Of a stretch of DNA of 64,000 nucleotides, positions 34,063 to 44,068 are shown in pieces (within the stretch, counting starts at the first letter, position 1; each line of letters begins with the position of its first letter). The translations under genes were made by a program, and so were the position numbers. The notes under the pieces are model-generated. The model was not told the DNA's origin. It did no database searches and saw nothing but the letters and a program-made list of their open reading frames with translations. Origin of the DNA: Halomonas sp. YLGW01 (lineage in GTDB: Bacteria > Pseudomonadota > Gammaproteobacteria > Pseudomonadales > Halomonadaceae); NCBI RefSeq assembly GCF_014840935.1, contig NZ_CP062005.1, forward strand, positions 2,914,001 through 2,978,000. Reading direction: 5' to 3'.

Positions 34063-35529
34063 ATGCCTTGCAAGACGCCCCGCCAGATGTGCCGCACCCG
34101 ACGTCGACGCGCACTCGTCCCGTCTCTCGCCACCCCATCTCGCGCCGTCCTGTCCCTCGCCGCCTTGTCCATCGTGGCCTCAATCGTGCTCGCGGGCTGT
34201 GGCGAGCCCTCGGCCCCACCGCCCGCGGAGACCGGCACCCTCAAGGTGGCCACCCGCAACGGTGCCACCACCTACTATTACGACCGCCACGAGACCCCCG
34301 CCGGCCCCGAGCATGACCTGGTCCGCCGCTTCGCCGATGCGCAGAACTGGACGGTCGAGTGGTCGCTCTTCGATTCCACCGCCGAGGTCATCAAAGCGCT
34401 CGAGGCCGGCGAGGTACACCTGGCCGCGGCCGGGCTGACCCACCTGACCGCTCGGGATCAACGTTTCACTCAAGGGCCCGCGCATACCGAGATCGTCGAG
34501 CAACTGGTCTGCCACCGGGAGCTACGCCCCCTGCCCCGCCGGATCGAGGACCTGACCGAGGTGGAGATCCGGGTCACCGCGGCCTCCAGCTACTCGCAGC
34601 AGCTCACTTCGCTGGTCAACGAGCACACCGGCATTCGCTTCGAAGAGGACCCGCGAAGCACCGAGGTGCTGCTGGAGGCGGTGGCCAACCGGAGCCTGGA
34701 CTGCACCGTGGCCGATTCCAACATCGTCAAGGTGGTGCGGCGCCATTTCCCTCACCTGGAGATCGCCATGAACCTGACCGCCGGCAGCCGCCTGGGCTGG
34801 TATCTGCCGGAGGGTCAGGAGGCGCTGGCCACCAAGGCCCGGGAGTGGATGGCAAGCGAGGCGGGGCAGGCCTCCATCGAGGCGATGGAGGCGCGCTATT
34901 ATTCCTATATCGGGGAGTTCGACTTCGTCGACCTGCGCGCCCTAAACCGACGCATCGACAACCGCCTGCCCAACTTCCTCGACTATTTCCTCGAGGCCGA
35001 ACGGGACACCGGCATGCCGGCCGACCTCTTGGCTGCCCTGTCCTATCAGGAGTCCCACTGGGACCCCGGCGCCGTCTCGCCCACCGGGGTACGCGGCATC
35101 ATGATGCTGACCCGCAACACCGCCGCGTCGCTTGGCGTGAGCAACCGCCTCGACCCGGCGCAGGCCATCGACGGCGGCGCCCGCTATCTGGCCGACCGCC
35201 ATGCCCGGTTGCCCGAAGAGATTCCCGAACCGGACCGCACCTACCTGGCGCTGGCCAGCTACAACATCGGCCGCGGCCACCTGCTGGACGCCCGCCAACT
35301 GGCTCGCCGGCTAGGCAAGGACCCGGACTCCTGGGAGGACATGAAGGAAGTGCTGCCGCTCAAGGCCGACAAACGCTATTACCCGCAGACACGCTACGGT
35401 TATGCCCGAGGCTATGAGCCGGTGCATTATGTGCGCCACATCCGCAACTACATGGACGTGATCTCCCCCACCATCGCGCCGCTCGAGGGCACCGAAGCCG
35501 CCGACCCACCGCCCGCCCGGAACGACTAG
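34063..35529 (+). CDS. mltF: Membrane-bound lytic murein transglycosylase F
   Basis: MltF cleaves peptidoglycan glycan strands with formation of anhydro-muropeptides. The 488-residue product has a lipoprotein signal ending VLAG-C, a regulatory domain of periplasmic-binding-protein type (about residues 55-290), and a C-terminal lysozyme-like domain. The catalytic Glu is in ALSYQESHWDPGAVSPTGVRG, and ALASYNIGRGHL follows further on. The start at 34063 follows AAGGAG; an in-frame ATG at 34000 would add 21 residues before the signal peptide. Confidence 0.92.
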   Translation: MPCKTPRQMCRTRRRRALVPSLATPSRAVLSLAALSIVASIVLAGCGEPSAPPPAETGTLKVATRNGATTYYYDRHETPAGPEHDLVRRFADAQNWTVEWSLFDSTAEVIKALEAGEVHLAAAGLTHLTARDQRFTQGPAHTEIVEQLVCHRELRPLPRRIEDLTEVEIRVTAASSYSQQLTSLVNEHTGIRFEEDPRSTEVLLEAVANRSLDCTVADSNIVKVVRRHFPHLEIAMNLTAGSRLGWYLPEGQEALATKAREWMASEAGQASIEAMEARYYSYIGEFDFVDLRALNRRIDNRLPNFLDYFLEAERDTGMPADLLAALSYQESHWDPGAVSPTGVRGIMMLTRNTAASLGVSNRLDPAQAIDGGARYLADRHARLPEEIPEPDRTYLALASYNIGRGHLLDARQLARRLGKDPDSWEDMKEVLPLKADKRYYPQTRYGYARGYEPVHYVRHIRNYMDVISPTIAPLEGTEAADPPPARND

Positions 35530-35566
35530 CTCAGAACGCCTAGCCCAGACAGAATGACTTACGAAG

Positions 35567-36547
35567 TTACGGCAGCAGGTGTGCCACCACGCTTCGCTCG
35601 TCGAGCAGCTCCTGCTCGGTGGCCTTGAGACGCTTGAGGGAGGCCTCGTTGATCTCGAGCCCCTGCACGATCTCATGGCGCCCCGCCGTGCAGCGACAGG
35701 GGAAGGAGTAGTAGATACCCTCGGCGATGCCATAACTGCCATCGGAAAGCACCGACATGCTCGCCCAGTCCTCGGGCGGTGTTCCCAGCACCCAATCATG
35801 CATATGGGAGACGATCGCCCGCGCCGCCGACCCGGCACTGGACTTGCCCCGGGCCTTGATCACCGCGCCGCCGCGCTGCTGCACCGCGGGCTCGAAGGTG
35901 GCCCGGCGCCAGTCCGCCGTCACCAGCTCGGTTGCCGCCCGGTCACCCACTTGAGCATGGTCGAGATCGGCATACAGGGTCGCGGAGTGGTTGCCCCAGA
36001 TGGTCAGGCGGCGAATCCTCGCCACCCCCTCGCCGGTCTGGCGCGCCAGCTGCGCCAGCGCACGGTTGTGATCGAGCCGCGTCATCGCCGAGAACTGGTG
36101 GGCCGCCAGGTGTGGCGCATTGCGTTGGGCGATCAGGGCATTGGTGTTGGCCGGGTTGCCGACCACCAGCACCCGCACGTCGCGGTCGGCGACCGCGTCG
36201 AGGGCCTGTCCCTGAGCAACGAAGATCGCCGCGTTGTCTTCCAGCAGATCCCCACGCTCCATGCCGGGGCCTCGGGGCTTGGCGCCGACCAGCAGCGCGT
36301 AGTGAACGCTGTCGAAGGCCGCCTCGGCGCTGTCATGGAGGGTGACGCCGGCGAGCAGCGGAAAGGCCGCGTCCTCGAGCTCCATGGCCACGCCCTCGAG
36401 CACCGGCAGGGCATCGGGGATATCGAGCAACTGCAGGATGACGGGCTGATCGCCCCCCAGCATGTCCCCGGCGGCAATGGAAAACACCAGGCTGTAACCG
36501 ACCTGTCCCGCCGCCCCCGTGACCGCCACACGAACCGGAGCCTTCAT
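35567..36547 (-). CDS. mdh: Malate dehydrogenase
   Basis: Malate dehydrogenase interconverts malate and oxaloacetate with NAD in the TCA cycle. The 326-residue product has the NAD loop [28 protein letters not shown] with substrate-binding Arg, [13 protein letters not shown], and the catalytic pair in [11 protein letters not shown] and [10 protein letters not shown]. It belongs to the cytosolic-type group (about 326-330 residues) rather than the E. coli 312-residue type. AGGAGGTG precedes the ATG. It converges on mltF. Confidence 0.93.
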   Translation of the reverse strand: MKAPVRVAVTGAAGQVGYSLVFSIAAGDMLGGDQPVILQLLDIPDALPVLEGVAMELEDAAFPLLAGVTLHDSAEAAFDSVHYALLVGAKPRGPGMERGDLLEDNAAIFVAQGQALDAVADRDVRVLVVGNPANTNALIAQRNAPHLAAHQFSAMTRLDHNRALAQLARQTGEGVARIRRLTIWGNHSATLYADLDHAQVGDRAATELVTADWRRATFEPAVQQRGGAVIKARGKSSAGSAARAIVSHMHDWVLGTPPEDWASMSVLSDGSYGIAEGIYYSFPCRCTAGRHEIVQGLEINEASLKRLKATEQELLDERSVVAHLLP

Positions 36548-36969
36548 GAAGCACCTCCTGATCTCTCTGATCTGATGAATCTGGCCTGCAAGCCCTGCTC
36601 TGCTTTCCCTGACCAGACCTTGGGCACATTCGGCGACCGGCGCCTTTCTCCTGCCCTGTCCGCAACATAGCAGACCTGCCGGGAGCCGCCCGCGGCACGA
36701 CGCGCCCCAGGCGCCGAAACCCGTGATCCATTCAACGCTCGGCGCCACTCGTCACGATAGAGGCCTCGCCGAACGCCTGGGAAGCGGAGCACAAGAGAGA
36801 GCACTCACTTACCGCCGAGCGCTTGCCATTCGGCACCCTTTTCCATCGGCACACGCTATCCCCCTGTATCGCCCACCAAAACCCTGTATGCTGATGGCGC
36901 AACATCGTCCTAGAAAGCGGAGTAAGCATCACGATCGATCATTCTTACCAAGCCAGCACGGAGGTTCGC
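36548..36969. other. Intergenic region upstream of mdh
   Basis: This stretch of 422 bases holds the mdh promoter on one side and that of the small gene at 36970 on the other. I see no RNA gene, repeat or convincing small frame in it. Confidence 0.45.
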
Positions 36970-37281
36970 ATGAAGGTATATCGACCTGAATGGCAGTGCA
37001 CGTTTAGCGTAAACGAAGGCGCGGAAGATACAGCCAGCCTGAAGGAGCGCATCGCCTGGAGCATCAGGGCGCTTGCCGACCGGTTGGATGGCGGTGGAAG
37101 AACGATCCAGATTGACTACGACGTGACCCCTCGGGTCAGCCAGGAAGAGGTTGATGTCTGCCTCGGCAAGGGCTTCGAAGTGACGCAGAGCCTGCTCACC
37201 CAGCTGGCGCATCAGGCCGCCTGCGAAGATGTTATGCGTGACGCCAAGGCGGAGCTCTTCGAAGAAAACACCCCCCACTGA
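36970..37281 (+). CDS. Small cytoplasmic protein, unknown function
   Basis: The 103-residue product starts with ATG preceded by CGGAGG at six bases. It is soluble, moderately acidic, and appears mixed alpha/beta (QCTFSVNEG, IQIDYDVTPRVSQEEVDVC). No family is recognised. Codon use is a little less GC-biased than in the neighbours. A terminator follows about 100 bases later, so it is a single-gene unit. Confidence 0.6.
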   Translation: MKVYRPEWQCTFSVNEGAEDTASLKERIAWSIRALADRLDGGGRTIQIDYDVTPRVSQEEVDVCLGKGFEVTQSLLTQLAHQAACEDVMRDAKAELFEENTPH

Positions 37282-37384
37282 GGGAAAGAGGTGGCGAGAG
37301 CAAACGCTGCCCCTTGGCTCCGTCGCCAAGGCAAGAACGCAGTAAGAGAGCAGAGATTGCAACGCTTCAAGATATATCGCCACG

Positions 37385-37418
37385 ACACCCCATCCGGCCT
37401 CGCTGGATGGGGTGTTTT
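37385..37418 (+). terminator. Rho-independent terminator
   Basis: ACACCCCATCC pairs perfectly with GGATGGGGTGT around a nine-base loop and is followed by TTT. It ends the transcript of the small gene at 36970. Confidence 0.85.
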
Positions 37419-37514
37419 CATTTCGTGGCCAGGTCGCGTGCCAGCGCATATGGTTACGTCAGTGAAAGGCCGTGTACCAGATGGGTATCGAGAGTGCTTC
37501 TGCGAGGTGAGACC

Positions 37515-38474
37515 ATGTCGTCCCCCGGGCCGCGCCGGCTGAGCCGGCTGTTGAACAGCACCCAGACGCTACTGATCCTTGCCGGCCTGGCGCTGGTGCT
37601 GGCGCTGCCCGGCTATCTGCTGGCCGGCAGCGGCGGCATCCTGGTCAGCCTGGCGATGGCGGCGTTGACCGCCTACCTGAGCCGCTGGATGCCGGCACGA
37701 CTGATCCTCGCCAATGCCGGGGCCGGGCTCTTGCATCGCCATCAGGCGCCCAGGCTCTATCGGGTGCTGGACGAGCTCTATCGGCGCGCCGGCCTGCAGA
37801 TGGCCCCGCAGCTCTACTATGCCCACTCGCCGGCTCTCAACGCCTTCGCCGTGGGCGACCGCCACGATGGGGCCATCGCCGTCACCGATGGACTGCTGAA
37901 CGCCCTCAGCCTGCGCCAATTGGCCGGAGTGCTGGCCCATGAAGTCACTCACCTGCAGCACGGCGACACCCGTGTGATGTCGATGGCCGCCGCCATGACC
38001 CGGCTCACCGTGTGGCTGGCCACCATCGCACAACTCACCCTGCTGCTGATGCTGCCGCTGATTCTGTCCGGCGAGGTCAGGCTGCCCTGGCTCCTGCTGC
38101 TGGGCGTCGCCATCTCTCCCTCTGCCAGCACCCTGCTGCAGCTGGCCCTGTCACGTAACAGGGAATATCAGGCGGACCTCGAGGCCGTCACCATCACCGG
38201 CGATCCCGAGGCGCTGGCCTCGGCCCTGACGGTGATCGAGCGTCAACAGGGCGCCTGGCTCAGCAGCCTGTTTGGCCGCCAACCGCCGACCTGGATGGGC
38301 TGGCTGAGCAGCCATCCGTCGCCCGAGGAACGCATCCGCCGCGTGATGGCCGCCGAATGCCCGCGACGAGTCCCGAGCGTGCCACATCAAGCGACCGAGC
38401 ACTCGCTGCTGCTGGAACGGCCACACCCGCGGCGCAAGCACCACTGGCTACTGCCCCGTCGTCGCGGCCGGTGA
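37515..38474 (+). CDS. M48-family zinc metalloprotease (HtpX-like)
   Basis: The 319-residue membrane protein has two N-terminal helices (about 20-60), the zinc motif HEVTHLQHGD near residue 140 with catalytic Glu, two further helices (about 160-205), and the third zinc-ligand stretch SRNREYQADLEAV, where Glu is expected to bind zinc. Near the end SSHPSPEERI is the M48 C-terminal signature. HtpX-type enzymes degrade damaged membrane proteins. GAGGTGAG precedes the ATG. Its 3' end overlaps that of the next, convergent gene by 27 bases. Confidence 0.88.
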   Translation: MSSPGPRRLSRLLNSTQTLLILAGLALVLALPGYLLAGSGGILVSLAMAALTAYLSRWMPARLILANAGAGLLHRHQAPRLYRVLDELYRRAGLQMAPQLYYAHSPALNAFAVGDRHDGAIAVTDGLLNALSLRQLAGVLAHEVTHLQHGDTRVMSMAAAMTRLTVWLATIAQLTLLLMLPLILSGEVRLPWLLLLGVAISPSASTLLQLALSRNREYQADLEAVTITGDPEALASALTVIERQQGAWLSSLFGRQPPTWMGWLSSHPSPEERIRRVMAAECPRRVPSVPHQATEHSLLLERPHPRRKHHWLLPRRRGR

Positions 38475-38816
38475 GCGGTCTCCCATGGGCTGGCGAATAC
38501 GACCGTCGACCCGCAGAGACCGCTCGCCATCTTCCAGGCGATAGATCACCGTCGAACGCTCATCCACGCGGCCATAGGGCGTACCGTTCAGGGTCAGTCG
38601 CCCGTCCGCGAGCTCGACATGGTCACCGTTGACCTCGATCACCGCGTTGCGCCCCGACACCGCCGCCTCCACCACGCTGCCCGCGCCCGACCGCAGGCTC
38701 GACACCACCGCGCTGCTGCCCTGGGACTGCACACTGGTAGCCGCGGGAACCGACTCGCTGCCCCCGGCCAGCAACAGTTGCAGCACCATCAGTGCCGCCA
38801 TGCTCCTGGGATTCAT
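38448..38816 (-). CDS. Small secreted protein, unknown function
   Basis: The 122-residue product has an N-terminal signal peptide (MNPRSMAALMVLQLLLAGGS, cleavage near VPA-A). The mature part ends with strands ERSTVIYRLEDGERSLRVDG. The stretch IEVNGDHVELADGRLTLNGT reads like a small beta-rich periplasmic domain. No family recognised. Its 3' end overlaps the M48 gene on the other strand, and it follows another secreted-protein gene (39454-38855) by 38 bases, so those two may form an operon. Confidence 0.65.
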   Translation of the reverse strand: MNPRSMAALMVLQLLLAGGSESVPAATSVQSQGSSAVVSSLRSGAGSVVEAAVSGRNAVIEVNGDHVELADGRLTLNGTPYGRVDERSTVIYRLEDGERSLRVDGRIRQPMGDRSPAATTGQ

Positions 38817-38854
38817 CGCACCCCTCCTCGCTCGATCCTTCTCGCCCGTGCCCG

Positions 38855-39454
38855 CTATCGCGCCCCGACCGGAATCATCAGGTGCTGATAGTCGGTGCCC
38901 TTCCACATCAGGTAAGGCCCGCCGTTATCGGGGTCGGTGGGGAAACTCTCGAGCAGCGCCGGCGGCCCGATCAGCATCAGGTGCGGTCCCTCCTTGATCC
39001 ACTCATTGTCCTCGCTGGGCCCCTCGGCATAGGGGTCGATGTTGCTGGCCCCTTCGTCTCCCGCCAGCATGTAGGCGATGCCCAGCGTCTCGGCGTTGTA
39101 GGGTTCCTTGGCCTGCCAGGCCTTGGCCCAGTCAAGCCAGGTCTCGTCCAGGCACATCGGCGCGTTGCCCGTCAGCATCGGTGGCGTCGGCATGCAGGTG
39201 AAGCCGTTGCTGCCCTCCTTGAGGACCTTGCCTTCCCAATCCACCACCGTGGCGCCCTCGACCATGCCCGGCCAGGTCGCGCTCAAGGCGTCCTCCAACG
39301 GGGCCGACTCCGCCTGGACCGGGCCCGCGGCGGCCAACGCCAGAAGCAGCAGGCCCCCGCCCGGCATCCACTGGCCGCCATCGCGCTCCCGCTTGTTCCA
39401 CTGGCTGACGACGCACCGCTCCTTGGCAAGGCGTCCGATTCTCGATGCTCTCAT
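38855..39454 (-). CDS. Secreted protein, unknown function
   Basis: From 39454 the product is 199 residues with a long basic lead before a hydrophobic stretch (MPGGGLLLLALAAAGPVQA) and a likely cleavage site before ESA. A second ATG at 39367 would start the protein right at that signal peptide; AGAGGG before 39454 is the better ribosome site, so both remain possible. The mature part is acidic with Trp- and Pro-rich patches (MPTPPMLTGNAPMCLDETW). I do not recognise the family. Confidence 0.65.
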   Translation of the reverse strand: MRASRIGRLAKERCVVSQWNKRERDGGQWMPGGGLLLLALAAAGPVQAESAPLEDALSATWPGMVEGATVVDWEGKVLKEGSNGFTCMPTPPMLTGNAPMCLDETWLDWAKAWQAKEPYNAETLGIAYMLAGDEGASNIDPYAEGPSEDNEWIKEGPHLMLIGPPALLESFPTDPDNGGPYLMWKGTDYQHLMIPVGAR

Positions 39455-39860
39455 CGCGCTGCCCTCTCTGATTGTGCTCACATCCGGCATGGCTTGCCGG
39501 GAGAGACGACTCACGAGGGCCAAGCCAACGCCACCTGACATGCCGTGGCGAGCCGTGCCCTACCCTTCCAGTCAAGCCGAGCACGTGATCGGGCTCCACC
39601 GCCAGACACCGATACAGGACCGGAGGCTGAGCAAAATCAGTCACGGGTAGGACGTCCAGCCAGCCAGATGGTCAACCCGCGCCTCGGCGCCATCACCATA
39701 GGCGACAGATCCCGCTCCTCCAGAAGGTTCGGTGAAGGTGCGGTAAATGCGCGCATGCAGGGCCCTGGCAGTTGATTCAGCGCAACCCGAGACGCAACAT
39801 TCCCGCCTCAAGGCCTCTTCTCGACATCACAGAGAGACAACGCACAAGGAGCCCAATGAC
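39455..39860. other. Intergenic region without recognisable gene
   Basis: About 400 bases between divergent genes. Open frames exist on both strands, as expected at this GC content, but none has a good ribosome site or recognisable motif. I see no RNA gene. Confidence 0.4.
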
Positions 39861-40559
39861 GTGCTTAGCATCCTGGTCTATTTCCTGATCTATGCCGGCG
39901 TTTCCATGGCGGTCTATCAGCTGTATGACATCTACCATCATCAGAACTTCGGCGACGAGGAACGGCGCAGCCGCGCCGGGAAAGACGCGATCGAGGACCT
40001 GGCACACCAGGCGAGGGCCTATGAGGCCACCGGCGACGCGACGGATTTCCTGCGGGGCGTGAAGGCCTTCTTCGGCGATGCCTTCGATCCTCGGGTGGCC
40101 CTGGCGGCCTTCTCCCGGAGCAGCGACTCCCTAAGCGATAACTCCCGAACCGACACTGCCAAGGATCAGGCCCTGCCCAACGTCGAGCCGCTGCTGCGCC
40201 GTAAGCACCGCATTCACTGCAACGCCGGGATCCGCATCCGTCACCCGTTGGGGGTGACCACCGCCCCGCCCACCAGGGATATTCGAGGCGCCCTGCTGTC
40301 GCTCATCATCATCAACTGCCTGCTGGCCCTCTTCCTGGGCGGCCTGAGCGTCTACTCCATCGGCTACGACGTTCCCGCCGTCTGGATGCAGGATGAATCG
40401 ATCCTGATGCTCGCGATCTACGGCCTGATCCTGATCACGCACCTGATCGCGAAACTCGATCTCTACCTGCACGACCTCCACCAGATCGGCCGCCTGACCC
40501 CGCACCTGCCCGCCGCATCGCTGGCCCCCGCGGCGGGGGCCAGCGAACAGCCAGCATGA
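39861..40559 (+). CDS. Membrane protein, unknown function
   Basis: The 232-residue product starts with GTG preceded by AAGGAG. A first helix spans about residues 1-20 (LSILVYFLIYAGVSMAVYQ), a charged cytoplasmic-type region follows to about 140, then two helices (about 150-180 and 185-205) and a His/Asp-bearing segment KLDLYLHDLHQIG. Family not recognised. It is 26 bases upstream of the small Trp-rich gene and probably co-transcribed. Confidence 0.6.
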   Translation: MLSILVYFLIYAGVSMAVYQLYDIYHHQNFGDEERRSRAGKDAIEDLAHQARAYEATGDATDFLRGVKAFFGDAFDPRVALAAFSRSSDSLSDNSRTDTAKDQALPNVEPLLRRKHRIHCNAGIRIRHPLGVTTAPPTRDIRGALLSLIIINCLLALFLGGLSVYSIGYDVPAVWMQDESILMLAIYGLILITHLIAKLDLYLHDLHQIGRLTPHLPAASLAPAAGASEQPA

Positions 40560-40585
40560 GGCCGCGCCCGGCCGAGGAGCCCCCG

Positions 40586-40801
40586 ATGCATGCCATCAAT
40601 CCCGAGAAGCTTCATCACAGCAAGTGGACCGCCGTGGCGCCCAAGCACAAGGAGAAGCATTTCCTGGCGATCAAGCTTGTGCGCGACGAGGAAGAGAAGG
40701 TCGTGCAGGTGGTGCTGGAGGCCGTGCTCACCCGCCGACAGTTCACCCTGCCCTGGCAGGCACTCAGGGATGACACCAGCTGGCGGATGGGCTGGCAGTA
40801 G
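40586..40801 (+). CDS. TIGR02450-type small Trp-rich protein
   Basis: The 71-residue product reads MHAINPEKLHHSKWTAVAP, KEKHFLAIKLV, LEAVLTRRQFTLPWQALRD, ending WRMGWQ. This is the pattern of a conserved small family in gammaproteobacteria, sometimes found with photolyase genes. Function unknown. GAGGAG precedes the ATG. Confidence 0.8.
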   Translation: MHAINPEKLHHSKWTAVAPKHKEKHFLAIKLVRDEEEKVVQVVLEAVLTRRQFTLPWQALRDDTSWRMGWQ

Positions 40802-40833
40802 CCCTGCCGTACAACGCCCCCATACCGGGCTTC

Positions 40834-42372
40834 TCAGCGACGGCGTGAGCCGCCGAGGATGCCCCCCAGCAGCCCGCGCAGGATCTGCCGCCCCAGCTGA
40901 CTGCCCACCGAGCGCGCCGCCGACTTGACCATGGCCTCGGCCATGCCCTGGCGACGGCCGCTTCCCCACAACAGCTCGCCGAGCCGTCCCTTGCTGGCGG
41001 GGGCGTCCGCTGCCCGGGTCGAGGCCTCGGTCGGGGTCGGCGCCTCGTCTGGAGGGGCCGCGGCCAGCTTCTCGGCGGCCCGCCGGGCGAGTATCTCGTG
41101 GGCCGACTCCCGGTTGATGGGGGTATCGTAACGCTCACCGATCGGGCTCCTGGCCCGCACCCTGGCGCGTTCCTCATCGCTGAGCGTCCCCATGCGACAG
41201 CGCGGTGGGCAGACGAGGGTGCGTTCCACCGGCATGGGCACGCCCCTGTCCTGCAGCGTGGAGACCAGCGCCTCCCCTACGCCCAGCGTCGAGATCGCCT
41301 GTTCCACATCGAGTCTCGGGTTGATCGCGAAGGTCTCCGCCGCAGCCTTCACCGCCTTCTGGTCGCGGGGGGTAAAGGCCCGTAGCGCATGCTGCACCCG
41401 GTTGGCAAGCTGGCCCAGTATTTCGCCGGGCACGTCATCGGGGAACTGCGAGCAGAAGTACACGCCCACACCCTTGGAGCGGATCAGTCGCACCACCTGC
41501 TCCACCCGCTGACGTAGCGCCGGCGGCGCATCGTCGAACAGCAGATGAGCCTCGTCGAAGAAGAACACCAGCCGCGGCGTATCGGCGTCGCCCACCTCGG
41601 GCAGGGTCTCGAATAGCTCGGACAACAGCCACAGCAGAAAGCCCGAATAGAGCCGCGGGGCGAGGATCAACCGGTCGGCGGCCAGGATATTGATGATGCC
41701 CCGACCGGTCATGTCGGTACGCATGAAATCAGCAAGCTCCAGCGCCGGCTCGCCGAATAGCTGCGCCCCGCCCTCGCGCTCGAAGCGCAGCAGGGCGCGC
41801 TGGATGGCGGCGATCGACGCCGTGCTCACCAGCCCGTAGCGTGCCGAGATCTCCGTGCGGTTCTCGGCCACGAACCCCAGCACCGCACGCAGGTCATCCA
41901 GATCGAGCAGCAACAGCCCCTCATCATCGGCCAGGGTGAAGGCGATCTCCAGCACCCCGGCCTGGGTGTCGTTGAGCTCCAGCACATGCACCAGCAGACT
42001 CGGCCCCATCTCGCTCACCGTGGTGCGCACCGGGTGACCCAGCTTGCCGAAGAGATCCCAGAACACCACCGGGTTGGCCTCATTGTCATAGCCCTCGAGG
42101 CCGATCTCGGCGGCCCGCTCACGGAGCCGGTCACTCGCCACGCCGGCCTCGGCGAGCCCCGCCACATCGCCCTTCACATCGGCCATGACGACCGGCACGC
42201 CCATGCGCGAGAAGCCCTCGGCCAGCACCAGCAACGAGACGGTCTTGCCGGTGCCGGTCGCGCCGGCAATCATGCCGTGCCGGTTGCCGTATCGCCCCAG
42301 CAGGCGCACGGGACGCTCTCCCTTGCCGATCAGAATGTCATTCACCCGCACGCTCCTCTCTTCTCTTTCCAT
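40834..42372 (-). CDS. YjgR/DUF853-type HerA-like ATPase
   Basis: The 512-residue product opens ILIGKGERPVRLLGRYGNRHG and has Walker A GATGTGKTVSLLVLAE, Walker B LVFFFDEAHLLF, and a sensor-type IRSKGVGVYFCSQFPDD. This is the DUF853 (YjgR) branch of HerA-like ATPases. The C-terminus is Ala/Gly-rich and basic with a low-complexity linker (APTPTEASTRAADAPA). The role of YjgR is not established. It is not next to a nuclease or SIR2 gene, so a defence role is not indicated by context. Confidence 0.85.
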   Translation of the reverse strand: MEREERSVRVNDILIGKGERPVRLLGRYGNRHGMIAGATGTGKTVSLLVLAEGFSRMGVPVVMADVKGDVAGLAEAGVASDRLRERAAEIGLEGYDNEANPVVFWDLFGKLGHPVRTTVSEMGPSLLVHVLELNDTQAGVLEIAFTLADDEGLLLLDLDDLRAVLGFVAENRTEISARYGLVSTASIAAIQRALLRFEREGGAQLFGEPALELADFMRTDMTGRGIINILAADRLILAPRLYSGFLLWLLSELFETLPEVGDADTPRLVFFFDEAHLLFDDAPPALRQRVEQVVRLIRSKGVGVYFCSQFPDDVPGEILGQLANRVQHALRAFTPRDQKAVKAAAETFAINPRLDVEQAISTLGVGEALVSTLQDRGVPMPVERTLVCPPRCRMGTLSDEERARVRARSPIGERYDTPINRESAHEILARRAAEKLAAAPPDEAPTPTEASTRAADAPASKGRLGELLWGSGRRQGMAEAMVKSAARSVGSQLGRQILRGLLGGILGGSRRR

Positions 42373-42499
42373 CACCCCAGCACCTCAGCGCTCCATCGCC
42401 TCGGCGATGCACGACCGGCCGATTCTCTCCCTGCCGTGCGCCTGCCCCTGCCGCCAGGGTCCCTTCACAGCGTAGTGGAAGCCGCCCGTTCCTCACCGC

Positions 42500-42530
42500 A
42501 AAAAAAACGGCCCCGCCAGGGCGGGGCCGT
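42500..42530 (-). terminator. Rho-independent terminator of the symporter gene
   Basis: On the minus strand CGGCCCCGCC and GGCGGGGCCG pair around a tiny loop, followed by eight T. It lies about 85 bases past the symporter stop. Confidence 0.9.
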
Positions 42531-42614
42531 GCATCGACGACAGGATCGCGCAAGAGGCGCCTCCGGCGCGTCGACGGTACGCGTGACCGTCCGCCCGCGC
42601 TGGGCAGGAATCGT

Positions 42615-43868
42615 TCAGGCCGCCGGGGCGGTGACCGTCTCGGGCCGGGCGGCCTCCTTTCCTTCCGTGCGGGAGATGATCGAGGTGCCGACCAGGTCGC
42701 CGGTGACGTTGAGCGCGGTACAGCCCATGCCGACCAGCGCGTCGATGGAGGCCAGCAGCGCCACCGTCTCGATCGGCAGCCCCACCTGAGCGAAGACCGT
42801 CGCGATCATCACGATGCCAGCGCCGGGCCCCCCGGCTGTGCCGATCGAGATCAGGGTGCCGATCAGCACGATCTCGATCATGCTGGCCAGGTCCAGCGGC
42901 GCCCCGATCACGTTGGCCGCGAAGACCGCGGAGATGGCGATGCGGATCGCCGCGCCATCCATGTTGATGGTCGCCCCCAGCGGCAGGCTGAAGCCGTACA
43001 GGCTGCGCGAGAGCCCCAGGCGGCGCGCCGCATTCAGCGTCAGCGGCAGCGTGCCCGAGCTGCTCTGGGTCGCGAAGGCCGTCGCCATCGGGGTCCGCGC
43101 CTCGCGGAAGAAGGCCCCCAACCGCACGCCGAACAGTTTCATCAGCAGCGCATAGACGATCACCTGGGCGGCCAGCGCGATATAGAGCACCGCGACCATG
43201 TCCCCCAGCGACAGCAGGGTCGCCATTCCCTGCTCGCCCACCGTCTTGGCGACGATCGCGAACACGCCGATCGGCACATAGTGCAGCACACCGGCCATGA
43301 CCTTGAGCGTCACCTCGTTAAGCGCCTCGATCACGCCGTATAACCGCTCGCCGAGCTCGCCATGGCTGTCGGAGCCCCTGAGCTTCAGCAGCGCGATCCC
43401 GAACACCACCGCCGTGAAGATGATCCCCAGCAGGTTACCCTCGACGAACGCCGCGACGATATTGTCCGGCACGATATTCAGGAGCACGCTGGCGATGCCC
43501 GGGTTGTCGGGCACACTGATCTCGGCGTTGTTATCCAGCGTCATGCCGCTGCCCGGCGCGAAGACGGTCGCCACCGCGAGGCCGACCACGATCGCCAGCG
43601 CCGAGGTCAGCGCATAGTAGCCCAGCAGCTTGCCCCCCATGCGCCCGGTGCGGCCCAGCGGTGCCTGATTGATGCCGACCATCAGGGTAAATAGCACGAT
43701 CGGCACGATCAGGAACTTCAGCAGCCGCAGCAGTAGCTCACCAATGGGGGCCAGCCAGTTCGCGGCCTGCTGTCCGCCCAGCAGGCCCACGACCACGCCC
43801 AGCACCAGCGCGATGCTGACGCGCAGAATCAGCGGCGCTTCCAGGTAGCGGCGCAGTAGCGATTTCAT
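42615..43868 (-). CDS. Dicarboxylate/amino acid:cation symporter
   Basis: The 417-residue transporter is of the GltP/DctA (DAACS) class, which takes up acidic amino acids or C4-dicarboxylates with sodium or protons. It has about eight helices and two re-entrant loops. The tell-tale motifs are FATQSSSGTLPLTL (hairpin 1), GATINMDGAAI (unwound helix 7) and the final-helix stretch LNVTGDLVGTSIISR. The substrate cannot be set from these alone. It is a single-gene unit with its own terminator. Confidence 0.9.
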   Translation of the reverse strand: MKSLLRRYLEAPLILRVSIALVLGVVVGLLGGQQAANWLAPIGELLLRLLKFLIVPIVLFTLMVGINQAPLGRTGRMGGKLLGYYALTSALAIVVGLAVATVFAPGSGMTLDNNAEISVPDNPGIASVLLNIVPDNIVAAFVEGNLLGIIFTAVVFGIALLKLRGSDSHGELGERLYGVIEALNEVTLKVMAGVLHYVPIGVFAIVAKTVGEQGMATLLSLGDMVAVLYIALAAQVIVYALLMKLFGVRLGAFFREARTPMATAFATQSSSGTLPLTLNAARRLGLSRSLYGFSLPLGATINMDGAAIRIAISAVFAANVIGAPLDLASMIEIVLIGTLISIGTAGGPGAGIVMIATVFAQVGLPIETVALLASIDALVGMGCTALNVTGDLVGTSIISRTEGKEAARPETVTAPAA

Positions 43869-44068
43869 GGTGTTGCTCCCTTCATGATGTTTCTCCCTTG
43901 ATGGTGTTCTTCTTCATGGCGCGACGTGCATGATGCGCATGGCCGCCGGGCGGCCATGCCACCCGATCACGGGTGGTGATTGACAGAGATGGTCGCGGTG
44001 GTCGGCTCCCCTGCCCAGACGACGGAGAGCTACGAAAGCGCGACGGGAAGCCAGGCCCCCCACACGAC

